64,000 nucleotides of DNA from Flavobacteriaceae bacterium (GCA_028280265.1 JANQMD010000054.1:1-64000); one strand, 5' to 3'. Shown: positions 1 through 8,690, counted from the stretch's first letter. Made by a program: numbers and translations. Notes: generated by a model from the sequence alone, not told the origin.

Positions 1-13
1 AGACAATAATGTG

Positions 14-76
14 AGTAAAGAGTAAAGAGTAAAGAGTAAAGAGTAAAGAGTAAAGAGTAAAGAGTAAAGAGTAAAG
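14..76. repeat. Tandem repeat, 7-bp unit, 9 copies
   Basis: Nine perfect head-to-tail copies of the heptamer AGTAAAG lie at the left edge of the window, directly before a longer non-coding repeat block. The unit length is not a multiple of three and no gene covers it. Copy number is likely to vary between strains through slipped-strand replication. No function is apparent. Confidence 0.95.
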
Positions 77-82
77 AAAGTT

Positions 83-333
83 CGAAAATATATTTACAAT
101 ACTCAATGATTTAATGAAGCAATGATAGAATTGATTAATATGAAAATTTAGTAATGTGAAAGTCTGAAAATACAATTCTGAAGTTTTTAATTTTTCAATT
201 TTTGAATCTTAAATAACAAAATATATTTACACATACGTCATTACGAAGTTTTTGAAAAAAACTGAAGTATTCTCTTTAATATTTAACCTAAATCAAACAG
301 ATTGCTTCTCGCGCTATGCGTGATCGCAATGAC
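83..333. repeat. Composite intergenic repeat block, copy 1
   Basis: This AT-rich non-coding block is largely matched by 4880-5311. It has two parts: an AT-rich stretch built on motifs such as AATGATTTAATG and ATGTGAAA, and a REP-like element at 237-333 that begins GTCATTACGAAG and ends CGCAATGAC, so its ends are roughly inverted. Together with the heptamer array it fills the space before the first gene. It stops only about 10 bases before the first usable start codon of the glycosyltransferase gene. Confidence 0.75.
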
Positions 334-343
334 CAACTGATAA

Positions 344-1057
344 TTGATAATTGACAAAAAAATCAAGGTAATCATTCCTGCATATAATGAGGAAGATTCC
401 ATAGCCAACGTTGTAAACGATATTCCTGATACCGTGGATGAAATTATCGTAGTAAGCAACAATTCCACTGATAAAACAGAACAGAATGCTGCCAAAGCTG
501 GTGCGACCGTTTTGCGAGAATCCAATAAAGGTTATGGATATGCTTGCTTAAAAGGCATGGAATATATCGCTTCAACTACGCTCAGCGATCCTAGCAAGAA
601 ACCAGATATCATCGTTTTTTTAGACGGTGACTACTCAGATTACCCTGAACAATTAACAGAAATCATTATGCCAATTGTAGAGAAGGATATTGATTTTGTC
701 ATTGGTTCAAGGGTAAAAAGATTAAGAGAAAAAGGAGCCATGACACCTCAACAAGTTTTTGGCAACTGGCTGGCAACTTTTTTAATGGCATTATTTTTTA
801 GGGCAAAATTTACAGATTTAGGTCCTTTTAGAGCTATCAAATACGACAAGCTACTTTCCCTTGATATGGAAGATAAAACCTATGGTTGGACGGTGGAAAT
901 GCAATTGAAAGTTTTAAAGAAAAAAATGACCTATGTAGAAGTCCCTGTGAAGTACAGAAATCGCATTGGAGTTTCAAAAGTTTCAGGAACAGTGAAAGGA
1001 ACTATATTTGCTGGCGTCAAAATACTAGGTTGGATATTTAAATACAGTCTTAAATAA
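344..1057 (+). CDS. Family 2 glycosyltransferase, polyprenyl-phosphate sugar synthase-like
   Basis: This is a soluble GT-A fold glycosyltransferase of 237 residues. The N-terminal strand and nucleotide-binding motif (VIIPAYNEE, residues 9-17) and the metal-binding DGD at residues 94-96 are intact. The fold resembles dolichyl/polyprenyl-phosphate mannose or glucose synthases, which move a sugar from a nucleotide donor to a lipid phosphate at the inner face of the membrane. There is no C-terminal membrane segment. The only in-frame start is a TTG about 10 bases after a REP-like element, so the start is uncertain. The stop overlaps the ATG of the next glycosyltransferase (TAATG), indicating an operon. 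The sugar and lipid are inferred, not visible. Confidence 0.85.
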   Translation: MIIDKKIKVIIPAYNEEDSIANVVNDIPDTVDEIIVVSNNSTDKTEQNAAKAGATVLRESNKGYGYACLKGMEYIASTTLSDPSKKPDIIVFLDGDYSDYPEQLTEIIMPIVEKDIDFVIGSRVKRLREKGAMTPQQVFGNWLATFLMALFFRAKFTDLGPFRAIKYDKLLSLDMEDKTYGWTVEMQLKVLKKKMTYVEVPVKYRNRIGVSKVSGTVKGTIFAGVKILGWIFKYSLK

Positions 1058-2550
1058 TGGTTTTAGAATACCTCATCATTGCTGTTTATTCTGTAGCACT
1101 CATACTTATTTTTATGTATGCCCTAGCTCAATTGAACTTACTATTCAATTACTTAGCTGCTCAAAAAAAGGAAGACACTTGCTCTAAATTTAATTTTAAA
1201 AATCCAGAAGAGGTTCCTTTGGTGACCATTCAACTTCCTGTGTACAACGAATTATATGTCATGGAACGTTTGTTGGATAATATTGCAGAATTAGAATATC
1301 CTCCCAACAAGCTTGAAATTCAGGTTTTGGATGATTCTACTGATGAATCTGTATCTAGCACCTCTACGCACGTAAAGAAGTTACAGGACAAAGGAATTGA
1401 CATTCAACACATCCGAAGAACAAACCGACAAGGCTTTAAAGCAGGTGCTCTAAAGGAAGGGCTAGAAATTGCAAAGGGTGAATTCATTGCCATTTTTGAT
1501 GCCGACTTCCTTCCCGAAAAAGACTGGTTGTTACAAACAGTCCCTTACTTTAAAAATCCCGAGATTGGAGTGGTACAAACTCGTTGGGGGCATTTAAACC
1601 GCAACTACTCTACATTGACAAAAGTGCAAGCTTTTGCTTTGGACACACATTTTACACTAGAGCAAGTAGGCAGAAATAGCAAAGGTCATTTTATTAACTT
1701 TAATGGAACTGCAGGTATCTGGAGAAAGCAATGTATTATCGACGCTGGAAATTGGGAAGGCGATACACTAACTGAGGACTTAGATTTGAGTTATCGTGCT
1801 CAATTAAAACAGTGGAAATTTAAATACTTAGAAAATGTAAAAACTCCCGCTGAACTTCCAGTAGTCATTAGCGCTGCTAGATCTCAGCAATTCCGCTGGA
1901 ACAAAGGAGGTGCTGAGAATTTCCAGAAAATGGCAAAACGAGTGATTACAAATAAGGCAGTCCCTCTAAAAACTAAAATTCATAGTTTGCTTCATTTGTT
2001 GAACAGCTCTATGTTCTTTATGATTTTTATTGTTGCCGTGCTAAGCATTCCTATGCTGTACATTAAGAATGAGTATGCGCATTTGGCCTCTTATTTTTAC
2101 ATGATGAGCTTCTTTGTAATCAGTACCATTATCTTCTTTATCTGCTACTGGTTCATGTTTAAGAAAACTTATGGAGGTGGGTTTGTAAACTTTTTAAAAT
2201 ACATTGGAACATTTTTTACATTCTTTTCTATTGCCATGGGATTCTCATTGCACAATACCATTGCAGTTGTGGAAGGGCATATTGGCAAGAAAAGTGAGTT
2301 TGTAAGAACACCTAAGTTCAACATCAAATCTTTAAAAGATAGCTGGAGAAACAATAAATACTTGCGAAAAAAACCAAGTACAAACATCATCATCGAAGGT
2401 CTTTTGGCCATCTATTTTGCTTTTGGAATGTACAGTGCTTTTGTGGTAGGTGATCAAGGAGGAGATTTTGGACTGTTTCCTTTTCATTTGATGCTTTTTA
2501 TTGGCTTTGGATACGTCTTTTTTAAATCTATTTTCTCCAAAGCCTCATGA
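1057..2550 (+). CDS. Membrane family 2 glycosyltransferase, cellulose synthase-like
   Basis: This processive-type GT2 enzyme has 497 residues. An N-terminal membrane helix (residues about 3-30) is followed by a cytoplasmic catalytic domain with the DD pair (92-93), DAD (148-150), TED (239-241) and QQFRW (277-281), the D, DxD, TED, Q(Q/R)xRW signature of cellulose and hyaluronan synthase relatives. Four or five C-terminal membrane helices follow. No PilZ domain is present. It is translationally coupled to both neighbours (TAATG upstream, ATGA downstream). It probably makes a glycolipid or short glycan from a nucleotide sugar. It lacks the bcsB/C-type partners expected for a cellulose exporter, so cellulose synthesis is unlikely. 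Confidence 0.88.
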   Translation: MVLEYLIIAVYSVALILIFMYALAQLNLLFNYLAAQKKEDTCSKFNFKNPEEVPLVTIQLPVYNELYVMERLLDNIAELEYPPNKLEIQVLDDSTDESVSSTSTHVKKLQDKGIDIQHIRRTNRQGFKAGALKEGLEIAKGEFIAIFDADFLPEKDWLLQTVPYFKNPEIGVVQTRWGHLNRNYSTLTKVQAFALDTHFTLEQVGRNSKGHFINFNGTAGIWRKQCIIDAGNWEGDTLTEDLDLSYRAQLKQWKFKYLENVKTPAELPVVISAARSQQFRWNKGGAENFQKMAKRVITNKAVPLKTKIHSLLHLLNSSMFFMIFIVAVLSIPMLYIKNEYAHLASYFYMMSFFVISTIIFFICYWFMFKKTYGGGFVNFLKYIGTFFTFFSIAMGFSLHNTIAVVEGHIGKKSEFVRTPKFNIKSLKDSWRNNKYLRKKPSTNIIIEGLLAIYFAFGMYSAFVVGDQGGDFGLFPFHLMLFIGFGYVFFKSIFSKAS

Positions 2551-4004
2551 AAATAGCTCAAAGAAATAAGAGTATTCTAGCTGTTCTCATCAGTCTAGTG
2601 CTCTATTTTTTGTTTGCTTATCATTTAGACAGAACAAATTTTACCCAGTTAGTTTCCCTCTATCTTAGTTTGTTTCTTCCTTTTCTCTATTTCCTACAAA
2701 AAGAGAAGATGAATATTACTTTTTTAATAGGGATTGCTATTCTTTTTCGGTTGATTTTTCTGTTTGCTATTCCCAATCTTTCGCAAGATTTCTACCGATT
2801 TATATGGGATGGCAGGATGATTTTAGAGGGATTCAATCCCTACATCTCATTGCCTGAAACATTCATTCAACAGAGGGAATTTCCTGTAAACCAAGCCATA
2901 GATTTGTATGAGGGAATGGGCGAGCTGAATGGCAGTCATTTTACCAACTACCCTCCTATCAATCAGTTGAATTTTTTGATTGCTGCACTCCTTTCTAACT
3001 CCAGTATTTTAGGAGCTGTTGTTGTGATGCGATTGCAAATTATCCTAGCAGATATCGGCATTATCTATTTTGGGAAAAAGCTTCTTGAAAAGCTGAATTT
3101 ACCTATTCATCACATCTTTTTGTATGCTCTGAATCCTTTTGTCATTATTGAGTTGACAGGAAATTTACATTTCGAGCCCGTGATGTTATTCTTTTTGGTC
3201 TGGAGTTTATATCTCCTAATTCAAAAAAGATGGATTTGGGCTTCTATCCTTTTAGGAATTTCCGTTTCTGTCAAGTTGATCCCTTTGCTGTTTATACCGC
3301 TGCTTTATCAGTGGTTTACAAAAAAGAGTGTCATTGCGAATTGTCACTCTGAGCCTGTCGAAGAGCAAATGAAGCAATCTTCTGAGATTACTTCGTCACA
3401 AGTTCCTCGTAATGACAAACATAATCTAAGTCCGTTTTTTAGAGGAATAATCAGACTTGTTTTCTTTTGTATTATTGTCATCCTCATAAATATGTTGCTC
3501 TTCGTTCCCTTCATCTCATCAGAACTCATCAGCAGCTATACTAATTCCGTTGGGCTTTGGTTCCGAAATTTTGAGTTCAACGCAAGTTTATATTATATAG
3601 CCAGAGAGATTGGCTATTTGTTTAGAGGATACAATGAGATTGCAATAATCGGAAAAATCATGCCCACAATAACAGTGGTATTCTTACTCATTGTGACTTT
3701 TTTTAGAAAGAATACCTCCCCAAGGCAGCTCATAACAGCATTACTATTAGGGCTCACTTTCTATTATTTTACCACCACTACTATGCATCCTTGGTATTTA
3801 GCAACATTGATTTTGCTATCTGTTTTTACCAAATATCGCTTCACTATTATTTGGAGTTTTGCTATTATTTTAAGTTATCAAGCCTATGCAAACTCTCCAT
3901 GGAAGGAAAACTTATGGTTTGTAGCTATTGAATATGCAATTGTTTATGGATTTTTAGTTTGGGAAATTATAAAAATCAAGAAAGATTCGTTAGCAATTAG
4001 ATAA
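2547..4004 (+). CDS. Polytopic membrane glycosyltransferase (GT87/GT-C-like) with an in-frame repeat insertion
   Basis: The protein has 485 residues and about ten hydrophobic segments. Early in the sequence is a 'DFYRFIWDGR' stretch, typical of GT-C enzymes that use polyprenyl-phosphate sugars (DUF2029/GT87 mannosyltransferases). It follows the lipid-phosphate-sugar synthase-like and CESA-like genes with an ATGA overlap, so it may use the donor made by the first gene; this is inference. Residues about 262-291 are hydrophilic and are encoded by a REP-like palindromic element (3331-3417) of exactly 29 codons, lying between two membrane helices. The frame is preserved. Exact family assignment is moderate because GT-C enzymes diverge strongly. 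Confidence 0.8.
   Translation: MKIAQRNKSILAVLISLVLYFLFAYHLDRTNFTQLVSLYLSLFLPFLYFLQKEKMNITFLIGIAILFRLIFLFAIPNLSQDFYRFIWDGRMILEGFNPYISLPETFIQQREFPVNQAIDLYEGMGELNGSHFTNYPPINQLNFLIAALLSNSSILGAVVVMRLQIILADIGIIYFGKKLLEKLNLPIHHIFLYALNPFVIIELTGNLHFEPVMLFFLVWSLYLLIQKRWIWASILLGISVSVKLIPLLFIPLLYQWFTKKSVIANCHSEPVEEQMKQSSEITSSQVPRNDKHNLSPFFRGIIRLVFFCIIVILINMLLFVPFISSELISSYTNSVGLWFRNFEFNASLYYIAREIGYLFRGYNEIAIIGKIMPTITVVFLLIVTFFRKNTSPRQLITALLLGLTFYYFTTTTMHPWYLATLILLSVFTKYRFTIIWSFAIILSYQAYANSPWKENLWFVAIEYAIVYGFLVWEIIKIKKDSLAIR
3331..3417 (+). repeat. REP-like element inside a coding gene
   Basis: This 87-bp element begins GTCATTGCGA and ends CGTAATGAC, i.e. degenerate inverted ends of the REP family seen between genes at 237-333, and contains the REP core CACTCTGAGCCTGTCGAAG. 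It sits inside the GT87-like gene, adds 29 codons and leaves the frame open. The encoded peptide is polar and Ser/Glu-rich, unlike the surrounding membrane helices. Confidence 0.8.
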
Positions 4005-4061
4005 TATTAGAACACTAGCTTTTCATCATCAAACTCCTATTTTAGCATCAAAAATACTTTT

Positions 4062-4871
4062 ATGGATTTTTCTAAAGTAAAGCTAATTGTTTCCGACATG
4101 GATGGAACTCTTTTAAATGAACACGAGGAACCAAGCGATTTGTTCTTTACCCAATTTGAAACATTGCAAAAATTAGGAATTCACTTTATTGCTGCTAGTG
4201 GTCGTCAGCACAACAGCATTGCGCATAAACTACACCCGATTAAAGATAAAATTACCATTATTGGTGAGAATGGCGGTGTGGCAAAAAGACAGGATCAACT
4301 TCTTCATCTTCAGGTTATGGATCCAAAAAATATCCTGAAAATTATTCCTACTCTAAGGGAACTAAAAGGTGTTTTTATCATTCTGTGTGGTGAGGAAACA
4401 GCTTATGTAGAATCTAAAGATCCTAAACTCATTGAGATGTTTCAAGAATATTATGGTACTCATGAAATTGTTGAAGATTTAACCACTGTCGTTAATACGG
4501 TTCCTATTTTAAAAATTGCCTTATATCATCCGACATCTTCTGAAGAGTTTTTATATCCAGAACTTTCATCATTCGAAAATGAGTACTTGATAAAAATTTC
4601 TGGGAAAAACTGGCTGGACCTTTCCAGTCCAAACTCGAACAAAGGAACAGCATTAAAACTCGTACAGGAAAAAATGAACATCACTCCTGAAGAGACAGTT
4701 GTTTTTGGAGACTATTTAAACGATTTGGAGATGCTCGACTGTGCCTATTTTAGCTATGCCATGGGAAATGCACACCCAGATGTGATTGAAAAAGCTCGTT
4801 TTGTAACCGATAGTCATAAAGAGCTAGGAGTAGAAAAAGTAATTGCCCAAATTATTGAAGCTAAGGCTTAA
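4062..4871 (+). CDS. HAD-superfamily phosphatase, Cof type
   Basis: The 269-residue protein has the HAD catalytic motif I (DMDGTL, residues 12-17; Asp12 nucleophile, Asp14 acid/base), motif II ASGR near residue 47, and motif IV GDYLNDLEML (about 216-225). Between motifs II and III is a large type IIB cap domain, as in the Cof/YidA family that hydrolyses sugar phosphates and related small phosphates. It lies 57 bases after the glycosyltransferase operon on the same strand and may be transcribed with it. The substrate cannot be told from sequence; a sugar-phosphate role would suit the neighbours but is inference. Confidence 0.9.
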   Translation: MDFSKVKLIVSDMDGTLLNEHEEPSDLFFTQFETLQKLGIHFIAASGRQHNSIAHKLHPIKDKITIIGENGGVAKRQDQLLHLQVMDPKNILKIIPTLRELKGVFIILCGEETAYVESKDPKLIEMFQEYYGTHEIVEDLTTVVNTVPILKIALYHPTSSEEFLYPELSSFENEYLIKISGKNWLDLSSPNSNKGTALKLVQEKMNITPEETVVFGDYLNDLEMLDCAYFSYAMGNAHPDVIEKARFVTDSHKELGVEKVIAQIIEAKA

Positions 4872-4879
4872 ATCGCCAG

Positions 4880-5311
4880 AGTCGAAAATATATTTACAAT
4901 ACGAAATGGTTTAATGAGATAATGTGAAAATGTAGCAATGTGAAAATTTGAAAATTTTTCGATCTTTGAATCTTTAATAGTAAAATTTATTTAACGTGAG
5001 TTCGACATGATGATAACTGATTTTCAGGTATTTACATGTTTTATGATTGAAAATCAATGTCATTCCTGCGAAGGCAGGAATCTAAATACCTATATTTTAC
5101 TAGACTCCTGCCTTCGCAGGAGTGACAATCAAAATTAAAATACTGACAATTAGTAGGTTAAAATTAGAATAATGTTTTTTGACTCTATCTTTTTATGTCG
5201 AACTCACGTTATTTAAAAAAGGTCATTACAAAGTTTTTGAAAAAAACTGAAGCACTCTCTTTAATACATAAATCAAACAGATTGCGTCGGCTAACGCCTC
5301 GCAATTACAAA
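4880..5311. repeat. Composite intergenic repeat block, copy 2, carrying a nested MITE
   Basis: This is the second copy of the block at 83-333, in the same orientation. The left part shares the GAAAATATATTTACAATAC start and the AT-rich text. The right part (5222-5311) matches the REP-like element of copy 1 (AGTTTTTGAAAAAAACTGAAG, then AATCAAACAGATTGC). Between the two parts sits a palindromic element (4992-5211) absent from copy 1. The gap continues to 5360 with a half-REP (CACTGAGCGTAGTCGAAGTG). No gene is present in 4872-5360. Confidence 0.75.
4992..5211. mobile_element. MITE-like palindromic element, copy 1
   Basis: This 220-bp non-coding element has 17-bp perfect inverted ends (TAACGTGAGTTCGACAT and its complement). 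Its centre carries two opposed REP hairpins: ATTCCTGCGAAGGCAGGAAT, then ACTCCTGCCTTCGCAGGAGT. A second, shorter copy lies at 38152-38340. It encodes no protein, so any movement would need a transposase elsewhere. I could not define a target-site duplication with confidence. Confidence 0.8.
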
Positions 5312-5360
5312 CTATAATACCTAACAACTTTTACACTGAGCGTAGTCGAAGTGAACAAAC

Positions 5361-7175
5361 CTACTCAAACACCACATCGTCGATATAGATTTCATGAGGC
5401 TTTCCAGTTCCTCCTGAAAAGATAACGAGTCCAGAACGAATACAGCTTAAGTCTAATCGTTTTGTCTTAATCGTAAACTTTTTCCACTCCTTATCCAACA
5501 CTATTTTAACTGATTTTTTAGCAGTATCAGGGAAGGGTTTGTCCTTATCAATCAGTCCAAAACCTATTTCAGCACCCACACTCCACTGATTTGCTTTCGC
5601 CCAAAAACTAAATGTTTTGGCTTCTGAAATGTCATATCCTCCTAAGATATCTCCCCAGTCATTTGCTGGATCTTGAAAAGCCAAACCATACCAACCTCCT
5701 TTAGCGCTGTAGGCAACCTTAATAGAACTTTTTCCCGAGTGCACCTCTTTTGTATGATTCAAGTCTACTTCCATGTATTTTTGATCTCCCATGTAACCAG
5801 AGGCTGCATACGGTAAATCTTTATGGTCTTTATAGACATAAAAAGGCAATGCTACTTTTGGAACCAAATATTTCTTTTTTTGTGCTTTTTTATCCTTCAC
5901 AACAATTCCTGTAGAGGCAATTCCTACATTGCGATATGTATCTTTTGCATTCACATAAATTTTAGTAGGACCATCGACCTTAGGAAGCAGCACTTGGAAT
6001 CCATCTTGGAGATTTCCTTTGGATATTAACGGTAAAATTTGATCTCTCCTTTTTCTACTTCCTTTGCGATGATTGTAAGAAAAAGAAATCTCTAATTCTT
6101 CATTCTCTTTGTCATTTACTTTTAGCGAAACAGGAATCCAAGTATTGCTTTTAGCTGCTGATTTTTGTAGCTCAAACTTTTCGATAATTGGAACCTTATT
6201 CATTGGTTTTTCACCAGTAAATGCCTCTCGGATTGCCCAATACTGAGGGCGGTACATCTCTTCATAATGTGTAAGCAACCAAGGTGCAATGAAAGAGTTT
6301 CCTGAGGAATAATGGAATACAAACACTCCTAGGTTATTTGGTTTCTTAGCAATCCAGATTTTATATCCACCTACAATCGCTCCATATTTTTGTTGATCTG
6401 TGGGTTCTTTTTTTACACCATTCACCTCTTCTTTTATATCCCATTCTCCCGTAACTCCAAATTCTGTAACTATATAGGGTTTGTCTATCTTTCTTTTTTC
6501 CAATTCCGATTGCAACATGGAAACGCCTGCACCATAGCTATTGAGTCCGTATATATCCAATGAGGGGACATACTTTTCCCACCAGTCCAAACCAAATGTC
6601 CACGCTTCTACGGAAGTAATCGGGTGGCTTGAATCTATTTTTTTAATCTCTGCACATATTTTTTCAAGTAATTTTGAATAGGCTATTTTCTCGGGATCAG
6701 TTGCTATATTCAGGTAGACTTCATTTCCTATTCCCCAAGTTAAAACAGCTGGATGGTCTTTAAACTTTTTTACAACTTGTAATGCATTGTCATACATCGC
6801 TTTTTTTCCTTCTGCATCTTTTAGATAATTAAAACGATCATCGTCTTCCATTCCTGGTCGCCCATGTCGCATCCAAATACCCACCATGATTTTAATACCA
6901 TGGCGATGTGCAGCGTCTAGTAATTTTTGAGTATTTTCTCCTGTTGCCCAAGTACGAATGGTGTTCACTCCCAAAAACTGAAGATCCTTAAAATAGCGAT
7001 TGTAGTTCTCAGTATCTTGATCGTGTCCAAAAGTTGCTCCTTTAATTTTATATGGTTTCCCATCAACTAACAGCTCCCATTGATTTCCTTGCTTTTGAAT
7101 GGTGGTTTGAGAAAACACAAAACTTGTAAATATATTTACAAATGCAAGAGAAAGAATTTTAATGCTTTGTTTCAT
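5361..7175 (-). CDS. Secreted glycoside hydrolase with GH2/GH5-like TIM barrel and C-terminal carbohydrate-binding-like domain
   Basis: The protein has 604 residues with a signal peptide to about residue 22. A (beta/alpha)8 barrel follows (about 30-330) with the clan GH-A signature: the acid/base Glu in GIGNE (E152) and the nucleophile Glu in IVTEFG (E238). Residues about 440-604 form a beta-sandwich resembling carbohydrate-binding modules, with a Trp-rich stretch. It should act in the periplasm or outside the cell on a beta-glycan. The closest resemblance is to the catalytic domain of family GH2 and related glucanases, but the exact family and substrate are uncertain. No T9SS sorting tail is seen. 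The next gene on the strand is a broken outer-membrane-like gene. Confidence 0.85.
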   Translation of the reverse strand: MKQSIKILSLAFVNIFTSFVFSQTTIQKQGNQWELLVDGKPYKIKGATFGHDQDTENYNRYFKDLQFLGVNTIRTWATGENTQKLLDAAHRHGIKIMVGIWMRHGRPGMEDDDRFNYLKDAEGKKAMYDNALQVVKKFKDHPAVLTWGIGNEVYLNIATDPEKIAYSKLLEKICAEIKKIDSSHPITSVEAWTFGLDWWEKYVPSLDIYGLNSYGAGVSMLQSELEKRKIDKPYIVTEFGVTGEWDIKEEVNGVKKEPTDQQKYGAIVGGYKIWIAKKPNNLGVFVFHYSSGNSFIAPWLLTHYEEMYRPQYWAIREAFTGEKPMNKVPIIEKFELQKSAAKSNTWIPVSLKVNDKENEELEISFSYNHRKGSRKRRDQILPLISKGNLQDGFQVLLPKVDGPTKIYVNAKDTYRNVGIASTGIVVKDKKAQKKKYLVPKVALPFYVYKDHKDLPYAASGYMGDQKYMEVDLNHTKEVHSGKSSIKVAYSAKGGWYGLAFQDPANDWGDILGGYDISEAKTFSFWAKANQWSVGAEIGFGLIDKDKPFPDTAKKSVKIVLDKEWKKFTIKTKRLDLSCIRSGLVIFSGGTGKPHEIYIDDVVFE

Positions 7176-7215
7176 GCTCTTGAAATTACAACTTTCTTGC
7201 CAAAAAACCCGTATT

Positions 7216-7711
7216 TTAATATAATTTCCATGCAGCTTTTCTATGTTTTTTATTTAAGTTAAAACTCAAAGAAAGTCTATGCTTACCGACATTCCTTAAA
7301 TTTCCATCATTAAAAGAAATCCCATATCCATAAGAGAAGTTTATCCATCCTCCAACACTAAAACCTAATTCTGGCAGTAATTTAAATTCAGAATTTCCAT
7401 TTTGGAAATAATTTAGTGCTGATAAGCGCAATACATAGATCGTGGCTGCGAATTCATACCCAATTTAGGCGCTATCATAAAGTTGTCATTCTCTTGGAGA
7501 TTCGATTCTACTCCAATTCTCCAGCCTTCTGCCCCTATAATGGGTATCTTACCTTTATCGATGGTTATTTCTGCGATTAACAAGTTTCCTTTAAAAAATA
7601 TATTCTCTTCATAGATGACTCCTAGAGAGAAGAAAACGTCTATTTTCTTTTATTCTGTCTAAAACCATTTTGAATTGAAAAGAAAATGCAAAGAAGGACG
7701 ATTTTTTTCAT
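7216..7711 (-). pseudogene. Broken small outer-membrane-like protein gene
   Basis: On the minus strand an ATG at 7711 opens a signal-peptide-like start (MKKIVLLCIFFS) that meets a TAG after about 23 codons. A second frame then reads beta-strand-like sequence (VFFSLGVIYEENIFFKGN) down to about 7430. A third frame gives 71 residues with alternating aromatic strands and an end typical of a small beta-barrel, stopping at 7216. Stitching the three frames gives one protein of about 165 residues, so two frameshifts are implied. No family name can be given. It lies between nitrilase and the glycoside hydrolase and explains that gap. Confidence 0.65.
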
Positions 7712-7723
7712 AGCAATAAAATA

Positions 7724-8677
7724 TCAATCGAACTCCACAGTGCTCTGTCGTTCTCTATTGACATGCAGTTTGGTAACATCTGGTCGTGAGTAATGTCCGA
7801 CCACATCAAAATTCTGACGTTCTTGATAGACTCTTGAGAAATCTAAGGTTTCATAAATCAATCCTTCTTTTCCGACAACTGGTTCTATCATCCATTCACC
7901 ATCGGGACCTGCAATACAAGAACCGCCATTTGCCAAGTTATCAGGAGCATTCTCTAAGATTTTTTCTAAGTGTGGTGTCTCTTTTGGAAAGTCTGATTTC
8001 GACATCAAACTAGAAACAGAAATCACGTAAGACCTTGACTCTCTGGCAATAAATCGTGTAATATCTTTTGTGTTATGATCACTACCTGGCCAAACTGCAA
8101 TATGTAAGTTTTCACCCAAACCATACAGTGCTGTTCTAGGCAGAGGCATCCAATTTTCCCAGCAATTCAATCCACCTACGGTGAAATCTTTTAGAGGATG
8201 TACCTGCAATCCGTTACCATCACCAGGTGCCCATGTCAATCTTTCTTCATAGGTAGGTTGCAACTTTCTATGTACAGATTGTATTTCTCCCTGCTGATCA
8301 ATATATACTAAAGACGCATAGATACTATGTCCACCTCTGTTCGCAGCACGCTCCATAATCCCTAGATAAATAGCCATTTTATACTGCTTCGCCAATGCAC
8401 AAATGGAATTTAACTCCCCTTTTTCTATCATGATCGAGTTCTGTACATAATGCGCATGTAATTCTTTGGCAACCGAAGAATTGAAAGTAGCTCCATTCAC
8501 CAATTCAACCCAAAAAGGATAGCCTGGTAATAAAGCCTCTCCAAATACAATCAATTCCGATTTTTCTTTGGCTGCTTCCTGTATGGTGCTTTCTATTTTT
8601 TGAATGGTTTGCTCTTTATTTAACCAAACTGGAGCAATTTGCGCCAATGCTACTTTTAATAAGTTTGAATTTGTCAT
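7724..8677 (-). CDS. Nitrilase-family carbon-nitrogen hydrolase
   Basis: The 317-residue cytoplasmic enzyme carries the catalytic triad of the nitrilase superfamily: Glu47 in FGEALLPGYP, Lys138 in VHRKLQPTYEE, and Cys172 in GGLNCWENW. The PTYEE stretch after the lysine and the CWEN motif are those of true (branch 1) nitrilases, which convert nitriles to acids and ammonia, rather than amidases or ureidopropionases. The length is normal. It is probably a single-gene unit: the gene downstream is a pseudogene and the space upstream holds repeats. The natural substrate is unknown. Confidence 0.9.
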   Translation of the reverse strand: MTNSNLLKVALAQIAPVWLNKEQTIQKIESTIQEAAKEKSELIVFGEALLPGYPFWVELVNGATFNSSVAKELHAHYVQNSIMIEKGELNSICALAKQYKMAIYLGIMERAANRGGHSIYASLVYIDQQGEIQSVHRKLQPTYEERLTWAPGDGNGLQVHPLKDFTVGGLNCWENWMPLPRTALYGLGENLHIAVWPGSDHNTKDITRFIARESRSYVISVSSLMSKSDFPKETPHLEKILENAPDNLANGGSCIAGPDGEWMIEPVVGKEGLIYETLDFSRVYQERQNFDVVGHYSRPDVTKLHVNRERQSTVEFD

Positions 8678-8690
8678 ATTTTTTCTTTTT

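Noticed and set aside
1057..2550. Cellulose synthase operon
   Set aside because: No PilZ domain, bcsB, bcsC or bcsZ; the neighbours fit glycolipid or glycan transfer.
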